DNA from: Bryobacterales bacterium
Lineage (GTDB): Bacteria > Acidobacteriota > Terriglobia > Bryobacterales > Bryobacteraceae
Direction of reading: 5' to 3'
DNA length: 48,805 nt
Assembly: GCA_947446025.1 (NCBI GenBank)
Contig: CANFEY010000035.1
Span: 1 to 48,805 of the forward strand
Shown: in pieces, positions 37,934 through 47,082 of the stretch
Layout: each line of letters opens with the position of its first letter
Position numbering within the stretch: position 1 is the stretch's first letter
Program-made: the position numbers and the translations under genes
The notes under the pieces: generated by a model
Databases searched by the model: none
Told to the model about the DNA's origin: nothing
The model's input: only the letters and a program-made list of their open reading frames with translations

Positions 37934-37951
37934 AAGTGGCTCCGGAAAAAT

Positions 37952-37978
37952 GCACGGCCCTCCACGCGGGGGCCGTGC
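37952..37978 (-). terminator. Intrinsic terminator of the DUF4331 gene
   Basis: Arms 37952-37960 and 37970-37978 (GCACGGCCC and complement) with a 9-base loop; on the minus strand the stem is followed by ATTTTT. It lies 15 bases after the DUF4331 stop. Confidence 0.82.
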
Positions 37979-37993
37979 TTCAAGTGAGGAGGA

Positions 37994-39556
37994 CTACGGG
38001 ATGTTCGGCACCGGCGGGGTGTTGATCCCACCGTGGCCTTGCAGCAGACCCTGGTGAGCCGGGGCCAGGAACGGGAAGCGGTTGAGGAAGTTCTTGTCAT
38101 TCACTTCCACGCCCTTGGCCAGTCCGGCGGCCGGGTTGCCCGCTGCGATCAGGCTGATGAGCACCGAGTTCACGTTGACCTGATGCTGATTCGCCGCTGT
38201 TCCGCCGCCCAAGCGCCGCCCGTTGGGGAAGCTGGAATCGATGGAGGCGTCAAGGGTGATCACGTCACCGGTGGAGCCGTCGGCGATCGGAATCGGCCGG
38301 CCCAGGTTGATGGCGTTGATGATGTCCACGCGGGGTCCTTTCAGCGTGTCCACCGTGCCCTGCGGCAAGCCCAGCGCTTTTTACACACCCAGCGCGTCAA
38401 GGTCGCGGACCAGCACCGGATACAGGATATCCGCGCCGAAGTTGCTCACGTCCTTCGTCGGACTCGCGTGCAGGTAAGTGCCCTGGCGTTGCGTGCCGAC
38501 CAAGCCGGCGTTGAACAGCGGTAGCGCGTTGCGGCCCACTTGAACGTAATCGCCCGAGCCCTTCAGACCGGTGATGATGTTGTCCGCATCCACCTGCTGA
38601 TTCTTCTGGCGCGTGATACGCGACCATACGCGCAGCAGAGCGTCCGTGGATGTGGCCTGCAGCTGTCCGTTGTGCGGAACGCCGTTCGGGAACAGTTCCT
38701 TCATGGGCACTTCGAGCGCGATGGAGAAGACATTGAAGCCGGTGAAGACGTCTTCAATGGGAGTCTTGCGGGCTCCGGCGATGCCGCCCAGGTCGGAGGC
38801 GCCCAGGTTCACCAGGTCAAAGATGCCCTTTTCGTCCAGCTGGTAAGGATCGTCAAACTGGCCCGCGATGACGCGCGCTCCATTCGGCAGCGTGTGGATA
38901 AAGGTGTCGACGAAGGGCTGGTCATACAGGCCCACTTCGCGGCTGGCCGCATTGCCTGAATCGTAGCCCTGGAAGGGTCCCAGCTTGTAAATCAAGCGGT
39001 CCGTCTGCGGCCCGTGGTTGTTCGGCAGCACGGGGAGCGCGCTGGCCAGAATCGTGGTGTTGGGAAAGCCGCGGAAATAGCGGGAGGATTCGTCGCGGTC
39101 GTCATCGGAATCGTCCCCGCGCTTGTCTTCGCCAAAGATGCGGGTGACCTTCATGGTCTCCTTGCCGCCGGTGAGCTGCCACAGCAGTTCATTGCCGCCG
39201 CCCAGCCCGTCGGTAGGGGAAGGCGCGCCTTCTTTATCCAGCGTGTTGCTGAACTCCACGCGGTAAACCAGTTCGTCCTTGAGGCTGGTCCCCTTGCCGA
39301 TGTGGAACTCATAGCGGTAGCCGTTGCAGGCGCGCAGCCCTTGGTTGCCTTGGCCGGGTTCATGCAGCGGGTTGAAGTTCATGATCAGATAGAGCTTGTC
39401 GTGCGCGGCATTGGATACCCAGGCATAGGTATCGGTGTTGTCGGCGCACGGCTCGTTCAATACGGGAAGCGCCTCGCGGTGGCTGGACGCTTGTAGAGTG
39501 AATCCGGCCGTTGCTATCATCGCCGCCGCGGCCAGTGCTTTTGAAATTCGTGTCAT
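37994..39556 (-). pseudogene. DUF4331 exported protein, interrupted by an in-frame TAA
   Basis: From ATG 39556 (MTRISKALAAAAMIATAG, signal peptide; GGAG 9 bases upstream) the frame reads DUF4331 through SSHREALPVLNEPCADNTDTY, ending early at TAA 38383-38381 after RDLDALGV. The same frame then continues KALGLPQGTVDTLKGPR and INLGRPIPIADGSTGDVITLD to the natural end, with the usual C-terminal HQGLLQGHGGINTPPVPNIP-type tail cut at 37994. A single TAC-to-TAA change would explain it. Either 391 residues are made, lacking the last ~129, or the change is a recent mutation or a sequencing error. No frameshift is involved. The ordinary function of DUF4331 is unknown. Confidence 0.85.
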
Positions 39557-39620
39557 GGTTGACTCTCCTTGCTTGTGTGTACGGAAGGGAGCCGGAATTG
39601 GATTTACGGATGAGAAAAAA

Positions 39621-40306
39621 CTACTGTCCCGAGTGCATGGTGGTCTTCGGGGCCGTGCGTTCCAACCATGACGAGAAGCGGGCGCGTGCATCGACCGGCT
39701 CTCCGCTAGCGCTGTCGAATAGCGCGAAGTGGAAGTCTCGGTCCAGGCGCCCCGAATGAAACCCCTCACGGTCAAAGGTCAGATCCCCGCGCAGGAATTC
39801 TGAGACGCGATCCCGCGCAGCGAAGGTGACGCGGTCCGGGAGCATGCACAACACGCCGCTCGCTTCGCCATCAAAGAGCCGTGAGGGATTGAAAAACCGC
39901 TTCTTGTGGCGCTCATCGTAGCAGTCCGCAGGCTCGGCAGCGGGGCGTACCTCGGGCACAGGTTCCGGCGGGGCGGCTTCCGCAACTTGGATCTCATTGC
40001 TGACGCGGGCTCGCCTGTAGGTTCCGGTTCCCGCTGGTTGGAGTGGAGATTTGTAAGCACGCGCTCCAGCGCCGCAACGATAGCGTTCTGTTCCCCAGGT
40101 TGTGGATTGGGTGCCGGTTGGCGCCTGAGGCTTTCGATTTCCGCTGCTAACTGCTGGTTCTTTGCCTGCAGCGCTTCCAGGTCCAGGGCATGCTGGATTT
40201 GCTCCGCGTCACGCCTTGCCGCCTCGGCAAAGGCTTTCTGCTCATAGGACAACTCAAGACCCGCCAGCGCAACCAGAAAACCAGCAAAACTCAGGACGGC
40301 CCGCAT
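39621..40306 (-). pseudogene. Membrane-anchored coiled-coil protein, frameshifted
   Basis: From ATG 40306 (AGAGG upstream) comes one hydrophobic segment (AVLSFAGFLVALAGLEL), then a coiled coil rich in Ala/Glu/Gln (about residues 25-65). Past about 40010 the frame becomes Arg/Pro-rich and unlikely, while another frame opens and reads EIQVAEAAPPEPVPEVRP, then CYDERHKKRFFNPSRLF and a well-formed C-terminal domain ending at 39621. The two halves fit as one protein if one or two bases were lost or gained near 40000-40010. Family unknown to me; the C-terminal half may be an independent gene starting at 39959. Confidence 0.55.
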
Positions 40307-40392
40307 CACCAAACCTCTAAGCGTGATCCAGCTTGAGAGTAGCGCCAGGTAGGTCCGTGCGCAAGCATGCCCGATCTTAGTGGGAGGAAAAG

Positions 40393-40421
40393 TTTACGGG
40401 CAGAGGTGGGTGCTGTAGAAT
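40393..40421 (+). promoter_or_regulatory. Candidate promoter of tRNA-Gly
   Basis: TTTACG (40393-40398) and TAGAAT (40416-40421) with a 17-bp spacer, 22 bases before the tRNA. Confidence 0.5.
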
Positions 40422-40443
40422 AACGAATGACACTCCTCCTCGA

Positions 40444-40518
40444 GCGGGAGTAACTCAGTGGTAGAGTCTCAGCCTTCCAAGCTGTTGGTCGCGGGTCCGA
40501 TTCCCGTCTCCCGCTCCA
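40444..40518 (+). tRNA. tRNA-Gly (anticodon TCC)
   Basis: Acceptor GCGGGAG (40444-40450) pairs with CTCCCGC (40508-40514); D-arm ACTC/GAGT; anticodon loop CTTCCAA giving TCC; T-arm GCGGG/CCCGT around TCCGATT; discriminator T and encoded CCA (40516-40518). 72 bases plus CCA. Confidence 0.97.
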
Positions 40519-40985
40519 TATTTTCATACACTTACGGAGAATTTAAAGTGTCAGACCTGAACGTTAATGGAGTAACCGAGCAAGTTCTTCATCGCAAGTT
40601 GTTGATTCCTTAGAATGGAGTCCCAGCGGGTCACGCTGTCGCTCAATTGTCAACTAGCGTATGGGGAGCACTCGAAGTTCTCTGCGAAACTCAACGAAAG
40701 GCTCTGCGGCTCTACCAACTGGTGGAAGCTCGACTAGCCAGCCGAGGCAAGTTATTCTTTGAAGACTCTAAACAGGGTAAGGCCGAGATCATCGCTGTAT
40801 GACGAGCCCAACGCTCCTGCTCAACCGGGCGGATGAAAAAGTCGAACCGGTTGAGATCCTGAATGAGATTTCATGCGATGAGTTGATCGATATCCACTGG
40901 CAACCGGGCGACTGAGGCTCCGAAGCATTTGCGGAGTAACGACGGCTCCTCTAAACGCCCATGGCTGAAGTCACGAAGACCACGA
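40519..40985 (+). other. Region without a recognised gene; two small overlapping frames
   Basis: Nothing here matches a family I know. A frame open from 40614 to TGA 40802 encodes a plausible charged/helical peptide (ALRLYQLVEARLASRGKLFF) but lacks an ATG. Its stop overlaps (ATGA, 40799-40802) the start of a 38-residue frame ending at 40915 (MTSPTLLLNRADEKVEPVEI...). The coupled layout is suggestive of real small genes, but composition alone does not support either. It could also be remnant sequence inserted beside the tRNA. Confidence 0.35.
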
Positions 40986-41990
40986 CTAACGCTTCAGCCG
41001 AAGTCCGGCTGCTATCTTCTTCCATTCGATCGTGAGGAAGTTGTGGCGGCTGTCATTCATGGCGACGAAGAGGCCGGAAGAAGAAATGTCAATGCCATCC
41101 GTAGTGTCGGCCCCGATGCGAAAGACTCCCAATTCGCGCAGCGTCGTCCGGGAGAAAACATGGAACTCCGAGTTGGGTGACTGCTGATCCGTGGCGACAA
41201 TGTAGTCCTTGAACGTCGCCAACCCCTCGCGGTCACCGGTCCAACCAGTTTCGCCGAACAAGGCCAGTTGCCTCGCGGCATCGGAGCTCGACGGATCGGC
41301 GCGATATTGGCGAATGCCCACGCCTTCGTCAGAGTAGTAGACCAATCCGTTGCGGGCATCGACGGCGATCGCCTCGATCTCTTTCGAGCCGCTGAACAAC
41401 CCGAACTCGCGCACTTTTTCCGCGCGCACCCCACCCGCACCGTCATCGAACAACCGGTATTGCCACAAGTACGACCCACTGGGACCAGTCTTTCGGCTGA
41501 CGATCGCGAACATTGCGCCGTCACCAGGACGCCGATACAGCGCGATCCCCATAGGTTGAGCCGCCGCATCGGCTTGTCCGACAAACACAGGAATCGCCGC
41601 AAGATCCTTGAGTCCCACGCCGGGCACGATTTCAAAAACACGCAGCCTGCTCTGGTTGCGCTCGGTCGCCACCGCGATATCGATGGTCCTGCGTCCCAAG
41701 CGAAATCCATAGCCGACATCGATATTGTTGGGGCGATCCACGTTGGGAACTGTCATCAACCTGGATCCGTCTGGGCGGTAGACAGCGATGGCGCCATCCG
41801 GGGCGGCCATCTTGATCGTCCCGAGGATAAGGCTCTCGGCCGGACGGCGCTTGTTTACCCAGACCGCAGGGTCGTCGGTCTGAAACGCCTCTGGGACGGT
41901 TTCGCGCAGCGGGATAAGATCGACCTGCCCCCAACCCGTGCCCGCAAAAGCCAGCGCCGCTATTCCCAGCTTTAGGCGACGTGCACGCAT
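40986..41990 (-). CDS. Beta-propeller (BPP) phytase, exported
   Basis: 334 residues with a signal peptide (to about residue 21, ending GWGQ). Blade motifs of alkaline beta-propeller phytases occur in order: TDDPAVWVN, VDRPNNIDVGYGF, QPMGIALYR, EIEAIAVDARNGLVYYSDE, DREGLATF, TDQQSPNSEFHVF and TDGIDIS, supplying the Ca-binding and phosphate-binding acidic residues. It should cleave phosphates from calcium phytate outside the cytoplasm. Its ATG overlaps the stop of the upstream TonB receptor gene by one base (TGATG), so the receptor and phytase form one operon. Phytase-receptor linkage is known in other Gram-negative bacteria. Confidence 0.92.
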   Translation of the reverse strand: MRARRLKLGIAALAFAGTGWGQVDLIPLRETVPEAFQTDDPAVWVNKRRPAESLILGTIKMAAPDGAIAVYRPDGSRLMTVPNVDRPNNIDVGYGFRLGRRTIDIAVATERNQSRLRVFEIVPGVGLKDLAAIPVFVGQADAAAQPMGIALYRRPGDGAMFAIVSRKTGPSGSYLWQYRLFDDGAGGVRAEKVREFGLFSGSKEIEAIAVDARNGLVYYSDEGVGIRQYRADPSSSDAARQLALFGETGWTGDREGLATFKDYIVATDQQSPNSEFHVFSRTTLRELGVFRIGADTTDGIDISSSGLFVAMNDSRHNFLTIEWKKIAAGLRLKR

Positions 41991-44905
41991 CAGAAATTCA
42001 GCCGCAACATGAATTGGACTTGACGCGAAGTTCCCGTTCCGGTGGCCCCATCATTCGCAGTGGTCAGGATGGTTCCGAACGTCGAGTTGTTTCGGGCGCT
42101 CACTGGATTGCCGTATTGCGCGCGATTAAAGAGATTGAACAACTCCGCTCTGAAATCCACATTCACTCGCTCGTTGACGCGGAACTTCTTCGTCAGTCCG
42201 AGGTCGGTTTGCCATAGTCCCGGGCCACGGAAACCGTTGCGCGCTGAGTTACCGTATCGGCCAGCAGCAGGCAGACCGAAGGCAGCGGGGTTGAGCCACA
42301 GTCCCGGTCCTTTGTTGGCGGCGTAGGGGTCACCACCCAAATATTCAGCGCGCTGGTTCTGCGTTTGACCGGAAGGCACGGTGGCCGCAGTGCGGGCGAT
42401 GGTCACGGTAAACGGAGTGCCGGTGCGGGCGGTGAAGATGCCACTCAGATCCCAGCCTCCGTACCAACTCTGGCGGGCGAACGGAAGTTGGTAGACCGCG
42501 TTCGAGGTGAAGGTGTGCCGGATATCATAGTCGGCATTGCCCCGATCGCAAGCGCGGCATGCCACGTCCTGGATCTGCCCGCCTTCGCCCGAACCCGAGT
42601 TATCGCTGATCGCGTGTCCCCACATGTACTGCGCCTGGAACAGCCAGCCTTGCGCGAACGATTTGGTGAGCGACGATTGCAGTCCATTAAAGTTCGTGAC
42701 GCCGTCGAAGCGCTTTTCGTCGATCTGACCGAAGGTGGTCAGCGGTCGAACGCGCGTCACCGGGTTCAACGTGTTCACGTAGGTGCGCGTCAACTGGTTG
42801 CGGCCAACGTTCCCGACGTAAGCCACCTGCATGACCATGCTCGCCGGCAACTCCTGCTGGATCGATACGGTCCACATCTGGGATTCGGGCTCTTTGCGGT
42901 CGCGCTGCACGCTGCGTGGAGTCTGGCCTTGCGAACGGAGCTGGGGCAGAAACGCAGTCGGCGGGTAGCTCAGCGTGGGGGCATCGGCGGCGGTCAGAGA
43001 AAGATTCTCCGGCAGGCTGTCGATCGCCGCGGTGACGTCGTCATTCTGGCCGGGACCGAAATAGCGCCCATAGCCGGTGCGAATCACGGTCTTGCCGCCG
43101 AACAACCGCGGAGCCCAGGCGATGGAAACCCGCGGCGCAATGTTGTTGTTGTCGCCGAAGAACCAAGGGGTGCCTGGCGCGCAGAAGCCCTGGCAGCGCC
43201 CGATATCGAATACGCGGCCGCGCCCATAGACGTCCTTGGAAACCGTGTACTGCTCGTAGCGGAGCCCAATGTTCACCGTCAGCGTCGAGGTCGCGCGAAT
43301 TTCGTCCTGGAAATAGACTGAGTGGAACGTGCGGCGCACGCCGACCGTATCGAGCCGCCCGCCAAGCGACACGCTGTTGAGTGCGTTCCGTTGGAACGCA
43401 TCCAGGTTCGCGAAGGCTACACTGGTCGCCGCCCCATTGCCCACGTTGAGGTGGATGCGGCGAATCTCGCCACCCATCTTGAATGTGTGACGGCCATGGA
43501 GCCAAGCCAGGTTGTCCACAATCGAGTACGTGCTCGGCTTCTCGATCACATAGGTACTCGGCTGCGTCGTGGTGAAGCCGGGAATGCTAACTCCCTCCGG
43601 GATCAGCCCCACATCCGTGCGCGTCAGCGCCGAGCGGTTGAATCCCAGCTTGACCTCGTTGACCAACGCCGACGTCCAGATTTGTTGCCACTGCGTGGTC
43701 ACGTTGGTGGGCCGAATGGCGGAATCGCGAGTCTCCAGCAGACCGTTACGGATCTGGCTGATGAAACCGTCGGTCATCGCAAAGCGTGTAAAGATACTGT
43801 GTTTCTCGTTAAAGCGATGGTCCACGCGCGCCATGCCGCTGTGCTCGTTCCGGCGCTCGGGCGTTTGAGCGATCAGGCGCTCCACGTTGGCGTTGGCACC
43901 GGGCGCGTTGCCCACCGGGTATGCATTGATCAGGCTCTGCAGCGCCAACGGAGCGTTGCGCCGGAATTGAGCGGACGGCACCAGCCCATCGACTCGCGAG
44001 ATACTGAGCCGTTGGATCAAACCTTCGTAATTGACAAAGAAGAACGTCTTGTCTTTCTTGATCGGGCCGCCCACGTTGGCCCCGAACTGGTTCAGCCGGA
44101 ACGGCGGAGGTTCGCTGCCGTCAAACGGCCGACGAGCGTCCAGCTTAGAGTTGCGAAAGAATTCGTACATCGAACCGTGAAACGCGTTCGTGCCGGTCTT
44201 CGAAACCAGGTTGATCTGCGCCCCGCCTCCCACGCCGCCTTCGGCCGTGAAGGGCAGCGAATTCACGCGAAATTCCGCGATCGAATCGGTGGACGTGACT
44301 AGGCGAAGATTGCCTTCCTGGCGGGGATCTTTAATGCCGGTGGCGTCCACGCCATCGAGCGTCCAATTGTTGTCGTCGCGCGGACGGCCAAAAAAGCGGA
44401 TCGAATTTTGATTACCCTCACCCACGTTCACAGCGCCAGGAGCCAGCGCCATCAGCGAAGCCCAGTGCCGCCCATTCAGCGGAATATTGCGGATCTGCTG
44501 CTCGCCAATCACGGCACCAATCTCAGCGTTCGTCTGTTCCAGCGGCGTCACCTCCGCCACCACCTGTATGGTTGTCGAAACGCTGCTGAGTAGCAGCTCC
44601 GCATCCAAAACGCGCGACTGTCCCACCGTGAGCACAACTTCATCAAACATTGCGGTGCTGAAGCCGCTCTTCGAAATCGTAAGCGAATACGTACCCACAG
44701 GTACGCCGGCCATTTGGTAGGAACCCTCCGCTGAAGTGCTGGTTTCGCGCGAAAAGCCAGTCGACGCGGACGCCACGACCACTCGCGCATCGGGTATCCT
44801 CGCGCCAGTCACGTCAGAAACGGAACCGCTGAGAGAAGCACGATCCACCTGAGCCAGCGCAATGCTGGCGAGAGAAAAAAGTAACGTACACCGCAAGAGA
44901 GACAT
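41990..44905 (-). CDS. TonB-dependent receptor linked to phytase
   Basis: 971 residues with a signal peptide (1-18, ending ALAQ). Residues 20-110 are a carboxypeptidase regulatory-like domain (LSGSVSDVTGARIPDARVVV, YQMAGVPVGTYSLTISKSGF); then a plug (IPLNGRHWASLMALAPG, WTLDGVDATGIKDPR, VNLVSKTGTN-type segment) and a long barrel with MWTVSIQQELPASMVMQVAY, closing RQVQFMLRLNF with a terminal Phe. It is smaller than the Oar-like receptor but of the same class. Direct coupling to a BPP phytase suggests uptake of phytate or of lower inositol phosphates. Substrate is an inference from context. Confidence 0.9.
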   Translation of the reverse strand: MSLLRCTLLFSLASIALAQVDRASLSGSVSDVTGARIPDARVVVASASTGFSRETSTSAEGSYQMAGVPVGTYSLTISKSGFSTAMFDEVVLTVGQSRVLDAELLLSSVSTTIQVVAEVTPLEQTNAEIGAVIGEQQIRNIPLNGRHWASLMALAPGAVNVGEGNQNSIRFFGRPRDDNNWTLDGVDATGIKDPRQEGNLRLVTSTDSIAEFRVNSLPFTAEGGVGGGAQINLVSKTGTNAFHGSMYEFFRNSKLDARRPFDGSEPPPFRLNQFGANVGGPIKKDKTFFFVNYEGLIQRLSISRVDGLVPSAQFRRNAPLALQSLINAYPVGNAPGANANVERLIAQTPERRNEHSGMARVDHRFNEKHSIFTRFAMTDGFISQIRNGLLETRDSAIRPTNVTTQWQQIWTSALVNEVKLGFNRSALTRTDVGLIPEGVSIPGFTTTQPSTYVIEKPSTYSIVDNLAWLHGRHTFKMGGEIRRIHLNVGNGAATSVAFANLDAFQRNALNSVSLGGRLDTVGVRRTFHSVYFQDEIRATSTLTVNIGLRYEQYTVSKDVYGRGRVFDIGRCQGFCAPGTPWFFGDNNNIAPRVSIAWAPRLFGGKTVIRTGYGRYFGPGQNDDVTAAIDSLPENLSLTAADAPTLSYPPTAFLPQLRSQGQTPRSVQRDRKEPESQMWTVSIQQELPASMVMQVAYVGNVGRNQLTRTYVNTLNPVTRVRPLTTFGQIDEKRFDGVTNFNGLQSSLTKSFAQGWLFQAQYMWGHAISDNSGSGEGGQIQDVACRACDRGNADYDIRHTFTSNAVYQLPFARQSWYGGWDLSGIFTARTGTPFTVTIARTAATVPSGQTQNQRAEYLGGDPYAANKGPGLWLNPAAFGLPAAGRYGNSARNGFRGPGLWQTDLGLTKKFRVNERVNVDFRAELFNLFNRAQYGNPVSARNNSTFGTILTTANDGATGTGTSRQVQFMLRLNF

Positions 44906-44948
44906 GCTTCAGCGTATTGGACCATTGCCAATATCGCCTTACGTTCTG

Positions 44949-44966
44949 TTGAAGATCCGATGACAG
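44949..44966 (-). promoter_or_regulatory. Weak Pho-box-like site upstream of the receptor-phytase operon
   Basis: On the minus strand CTGTCAT (44966-44960) is a perfect PhoB half-site, followed after four bases by TCTTCAA (44955-44949), which matches only 3 of 7. It lies about 45-60 bases before the receptor ATG. Tentative. Confidence 0.3.
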
Positions 44967-45288
44967 CTTCCTGCCCGCAATTCGTGGGTGATGCGCCAAA
45001 CCGTAATGCTTCTGAAGGCTCTTCCTCACTCCGCAGACATTCGAAGCTGACATAAATGAAGAGAAATGAAGATTGAATCGATGACCCTGAGATGCCCATG
45101 TGGGCTGTGCACAAAATTAACTGACAGCGGAGACTCGCACACCCTGGCTCTGCGCGTTGTTCCACGCAGACCCAACTCCACGTCTCGAGTAGAGACTCCA
45201 GAAGTACATGTTTCGGTGCCCGTGGCGGCCTAAATCTCCCCGAAGTCATCGTTGCCCTATTACACCCCAGGGTCACGAACGAGTGTTG

Positions 45289-45322
45289 TCGTCATATTTT
45301 TGTAATGTTCTGTTGCTAACCT
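45289..45322 (+). promoter_or_regulatory. Pho-box-like promoter of pstB
   Basis: Two 7-base half-sites TCGTCAT (45289-45295) and TTGTAAT (45300-45306), each 5/7 to the CTGTCAT consensus, with the standard 4-base gap. A -10-like TAACCT follows at 45317-45322, 10 bases after the box, as in PhoB-activated promoters where the box replaces the -35. The leader to ATG 45333 would then be very short. Confidence 0.5.
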
Positions 45323-45332
45323 TAGGCCCCGT

Positions 45333-46154
45333 ATGGCCACCGCGACACCAGCTTTGGACCCAATTTGGAGCATCCCTAAAGAGCGCGGCCTTGTCGTGGA
45401 ACCTGCGGAAACAAAAATCCAGGTCGAAGGCCTGAACTTCTACTATGGGAAGGTCCAGGCCCTTCACGATTTGCGGCTTAACGTACCGGATCGGCGGGTG
45501 ACGGCGCTGATCGGTCCTTCCGGATGCGGAAAGTCCACCTTTCTCCGGACGCTGAACCGGATGAATGAGACTCTGCCGAACGCGGTTGCCCATGGACACG
45601 TGACATTGCTTGGTCAGAACATCTTCAAAATGGATGTGACCCAGCTGAGAAGCCGAGTGGGCATGGTCTTTCAACGGCCCAATCCCTTTCCGAAGTCGAT
45701 CTTTGAAAACGTTGCCTACGGAGTCAAAATCAATGGCCGTCAAAACGGCCGCTCTGCAATGGAGATCGTGGAAACCGCTCTGCGACAAGCCGCCTTGTGG
45801 CCGGAGGTTTGTAACAAGCTCAAGGAGTCGGCCATGTCCCTTTCGGGGGGGCAACAACAGCGGCTCTGTATTGCGAGGGCACTGGCTGTGGACCCGGAAG
45901 TGCTTTTGCTCGATGAACCTTGCTCCGCCTTGGACCCCATCTCGACGGGGCAGATTGAAGACGTGATCCTGAAACTAAAATCGGAACGTACCGTCGTGAT
46001 CGTCACCCACAATCTACAGCAGGCCGCGCGAATCTCCGACTTCACGGGATTCTTTCTGTCTGGCCGGCTTGTCGAGTTCCGGCCGACGGCGGAGCTTTTC
46101 GAGAATCCGAAGCGGAAAGAGACTCAAGACTACATTACCGGGCGGATGGGATAG
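45333..46154 (+). CDS. pstB: Phosphate ABC transporter ATP-binding protein
   Basis: 273 residues. Walker A GPSGCGKST (61-69), Q-loop in VFQRPNPFPKSIFENVAYG (112-130, the PstB-specific segment), signature LSGGQQQR (170-177), Walker B LLLDEPCSALDP (191-202) and the H-loop VTHN. RTLNRMNE near 72-79 is the phosphate-type motif. The N-terminal 27 residues are an extension; a GTG at about codon 21 is an alternative start. It powers high-affinity phosphate import with PstS, PstC and PstA. None of these, nor phoU, is in the window, so the gene is an orphan or its partners lie elsewhere. It has its own Pho-box-like promoter. Confidence 0.95.
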   Translation: MATATPALDPIWSIPKERGLVVEPAETKIQVEGLNFYYGKVQALHDLRLNVPDRRVTALIGPSGCGKSTFLRTLNRMNETLPNAVAHGHVTLLGQNIFKMDVTQLRSRVGMVFQRPNPFPKSIFENVAYGVKINGRQNGRSAMEIVETALRQAALWPEVCNKLKESAMSLSGGQQQRLCIARALAVDPEVLLLDEPCSALDPISTGQIEDVILKLKSERTVVIVTHNLQQAARISDFTGFFLSGRLVEFRPTAELFENPKRKETQDYITGRMG

Positions 46155-46176
46155 AGGAGAGCTGGATAGACTTCCG

Positions 46177-47082
46177 CTAACGTACTCGCACCATCCTTGA
46201 AACCGGCACCTCGTAGAGCTTGCCCGCTCCCTCCTCTGCGGCGATGAGCAGAGTATCGGGACCGTCAAAGGTGATGGCCTCCGCACCTTTCACATCGGTG
46301 AACGGCAACCAATAAACCGGTCCAGAGAACCAGTCATCGCCACCGGGCGTTGCCGCCTCGAACAACCAGACAGCGTCGTAGGTGAGGACCGCCATGCGAC
46401 TCCCGTCGGGCGTTGCGTCCGCTGCGGTGGCGCGACCTCGTACGTCGAAATCGGCTACGGGCGTGAGGACGTTCACGACGCCCGTGCGCGGATTGTCCAA
46501 CCGGTAGAGCCTCGTAAGCGTGTCGCTGCGCCGTTTGCTGACCAAGTAAACCGTATCGCCCTTCGTGAAAATACCTTCGCAATCGTAATTGAAGTCGTCC
46601 TTGGCAGCGGGCCACGTCTTCTGTTCGGGATAACGGAAGTAGTAGCTCTTGAGCAATCCTGTGAATCCCGCCGTCGGCTCGGGTTCCATCACGTAGTGCA
46701 GCGCTAGATCGCGGCGACCATTGCTGTTGTTGCCGACATCGCCGATGATCACGTTCCCCGATGCATCGACGGTAATGTCTTCCCAATCACTGTTGATGAC
46801 GCCTCCGACCAGGATGCCTGGCGAGTCCGCACTGCGTGCGCTTTTTTTCAAGCGGCCATGCCGGTCGACGGGATAGATTCTCGTCTGGTCACCCGAATCG
46901 TTGTGGACCCAGTAGATGCCCGGCCATTGGCGGCTAGCTATAATGCCGGACACCTCCCTGCTGCCCGCCGGCCCTTCCAGATCGGCGATCGGCGTCAACT
47001 TCACGGGAGTAACACTCTGGGCTGCCAACACGGAGGCTGCCGCACTCACAAGCAATCCGCGGACTATTCTATTTACGTCCAT
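46177..47082 (-). CDS. Exported beta-propeller protein, possible esterase/phytase-like
   Basis: 301 residues with a signal peptide (to about residue 21). Motifs: EVSGIIASRQWPGIYWVHNDSGDQ, DWEDITVDASGNVIIGDVGNN and a run of blade-like strands (YDCEGIFTKGDTVYLVSKR). WEDI followed by a D-[IV]-G-[DN]-N element is typical of a secreted propeller family sometimes described as esterase-like activity of phytase. I cannot confirm activity. Its ATG lies 14 bases inside the end of the cytochrome gene, so it is the last gene of a three-gene operon. It is convergent with pstB across a 22-base gap. Confidence 0.72.
   Translation of the reverse strand: MDVNRIVRGLLVSAAASVLAAQSVTPVKLTPIADLEGPAGSREVSGIIASRQWPGIYWVHNDSGDQTRIYPVDRHGRLKKSARSADSPGILVGGVINSDWEDITVDASGNVIIGDVGNNSNGRRDLALHYVMEPEPTAGFTGLLKSYYFRYPEQKTWPAAKDDFNYDCEGIFTKGDTVYLVSKRRSDTLTRLYRLDNPRTGVVNVLTPVADFDVRGRATAADATPDGSRMAVLTYDAVWLFEAATPGGDDWFSGPVYWLPFTDVKGAEAITFDGPDTLLIAAEEGAGKLYEVPVSRMVRVR

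Larger units (their letters stand above)
44906..45332. other. Divergent intergenic region, receptor-phytase operon and pstB
   Basis: 427 bases without a supportable gene. Both operons read away from it. It holds a Pho-box-like site next to pstB (45289-45306) and a weaker one next to the receptor (44949-44966). The middle (45000-45280) has no feature I recognise. Confidence 0.5.

Noticed and set aside
40615-40737. 40-codon ATG frame behind tRNA-Gly
   Set aside because: No ribosome site, no recognisable motif, and it overlaps another frame that looks no worse.
42365-43321. Rightward 318-codon frame in the phytase-linked receptor
   Set aside because: Antisense shadow; the receptor on the other strand has signal peptide, plug and terminal Phe.
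44809-45276. Leftward 155-codon frame covering the receptor start and the intergenic region
   Set aside because: Low-complexity translation without family features; it overlaps the well-supported receptor start in another frame.
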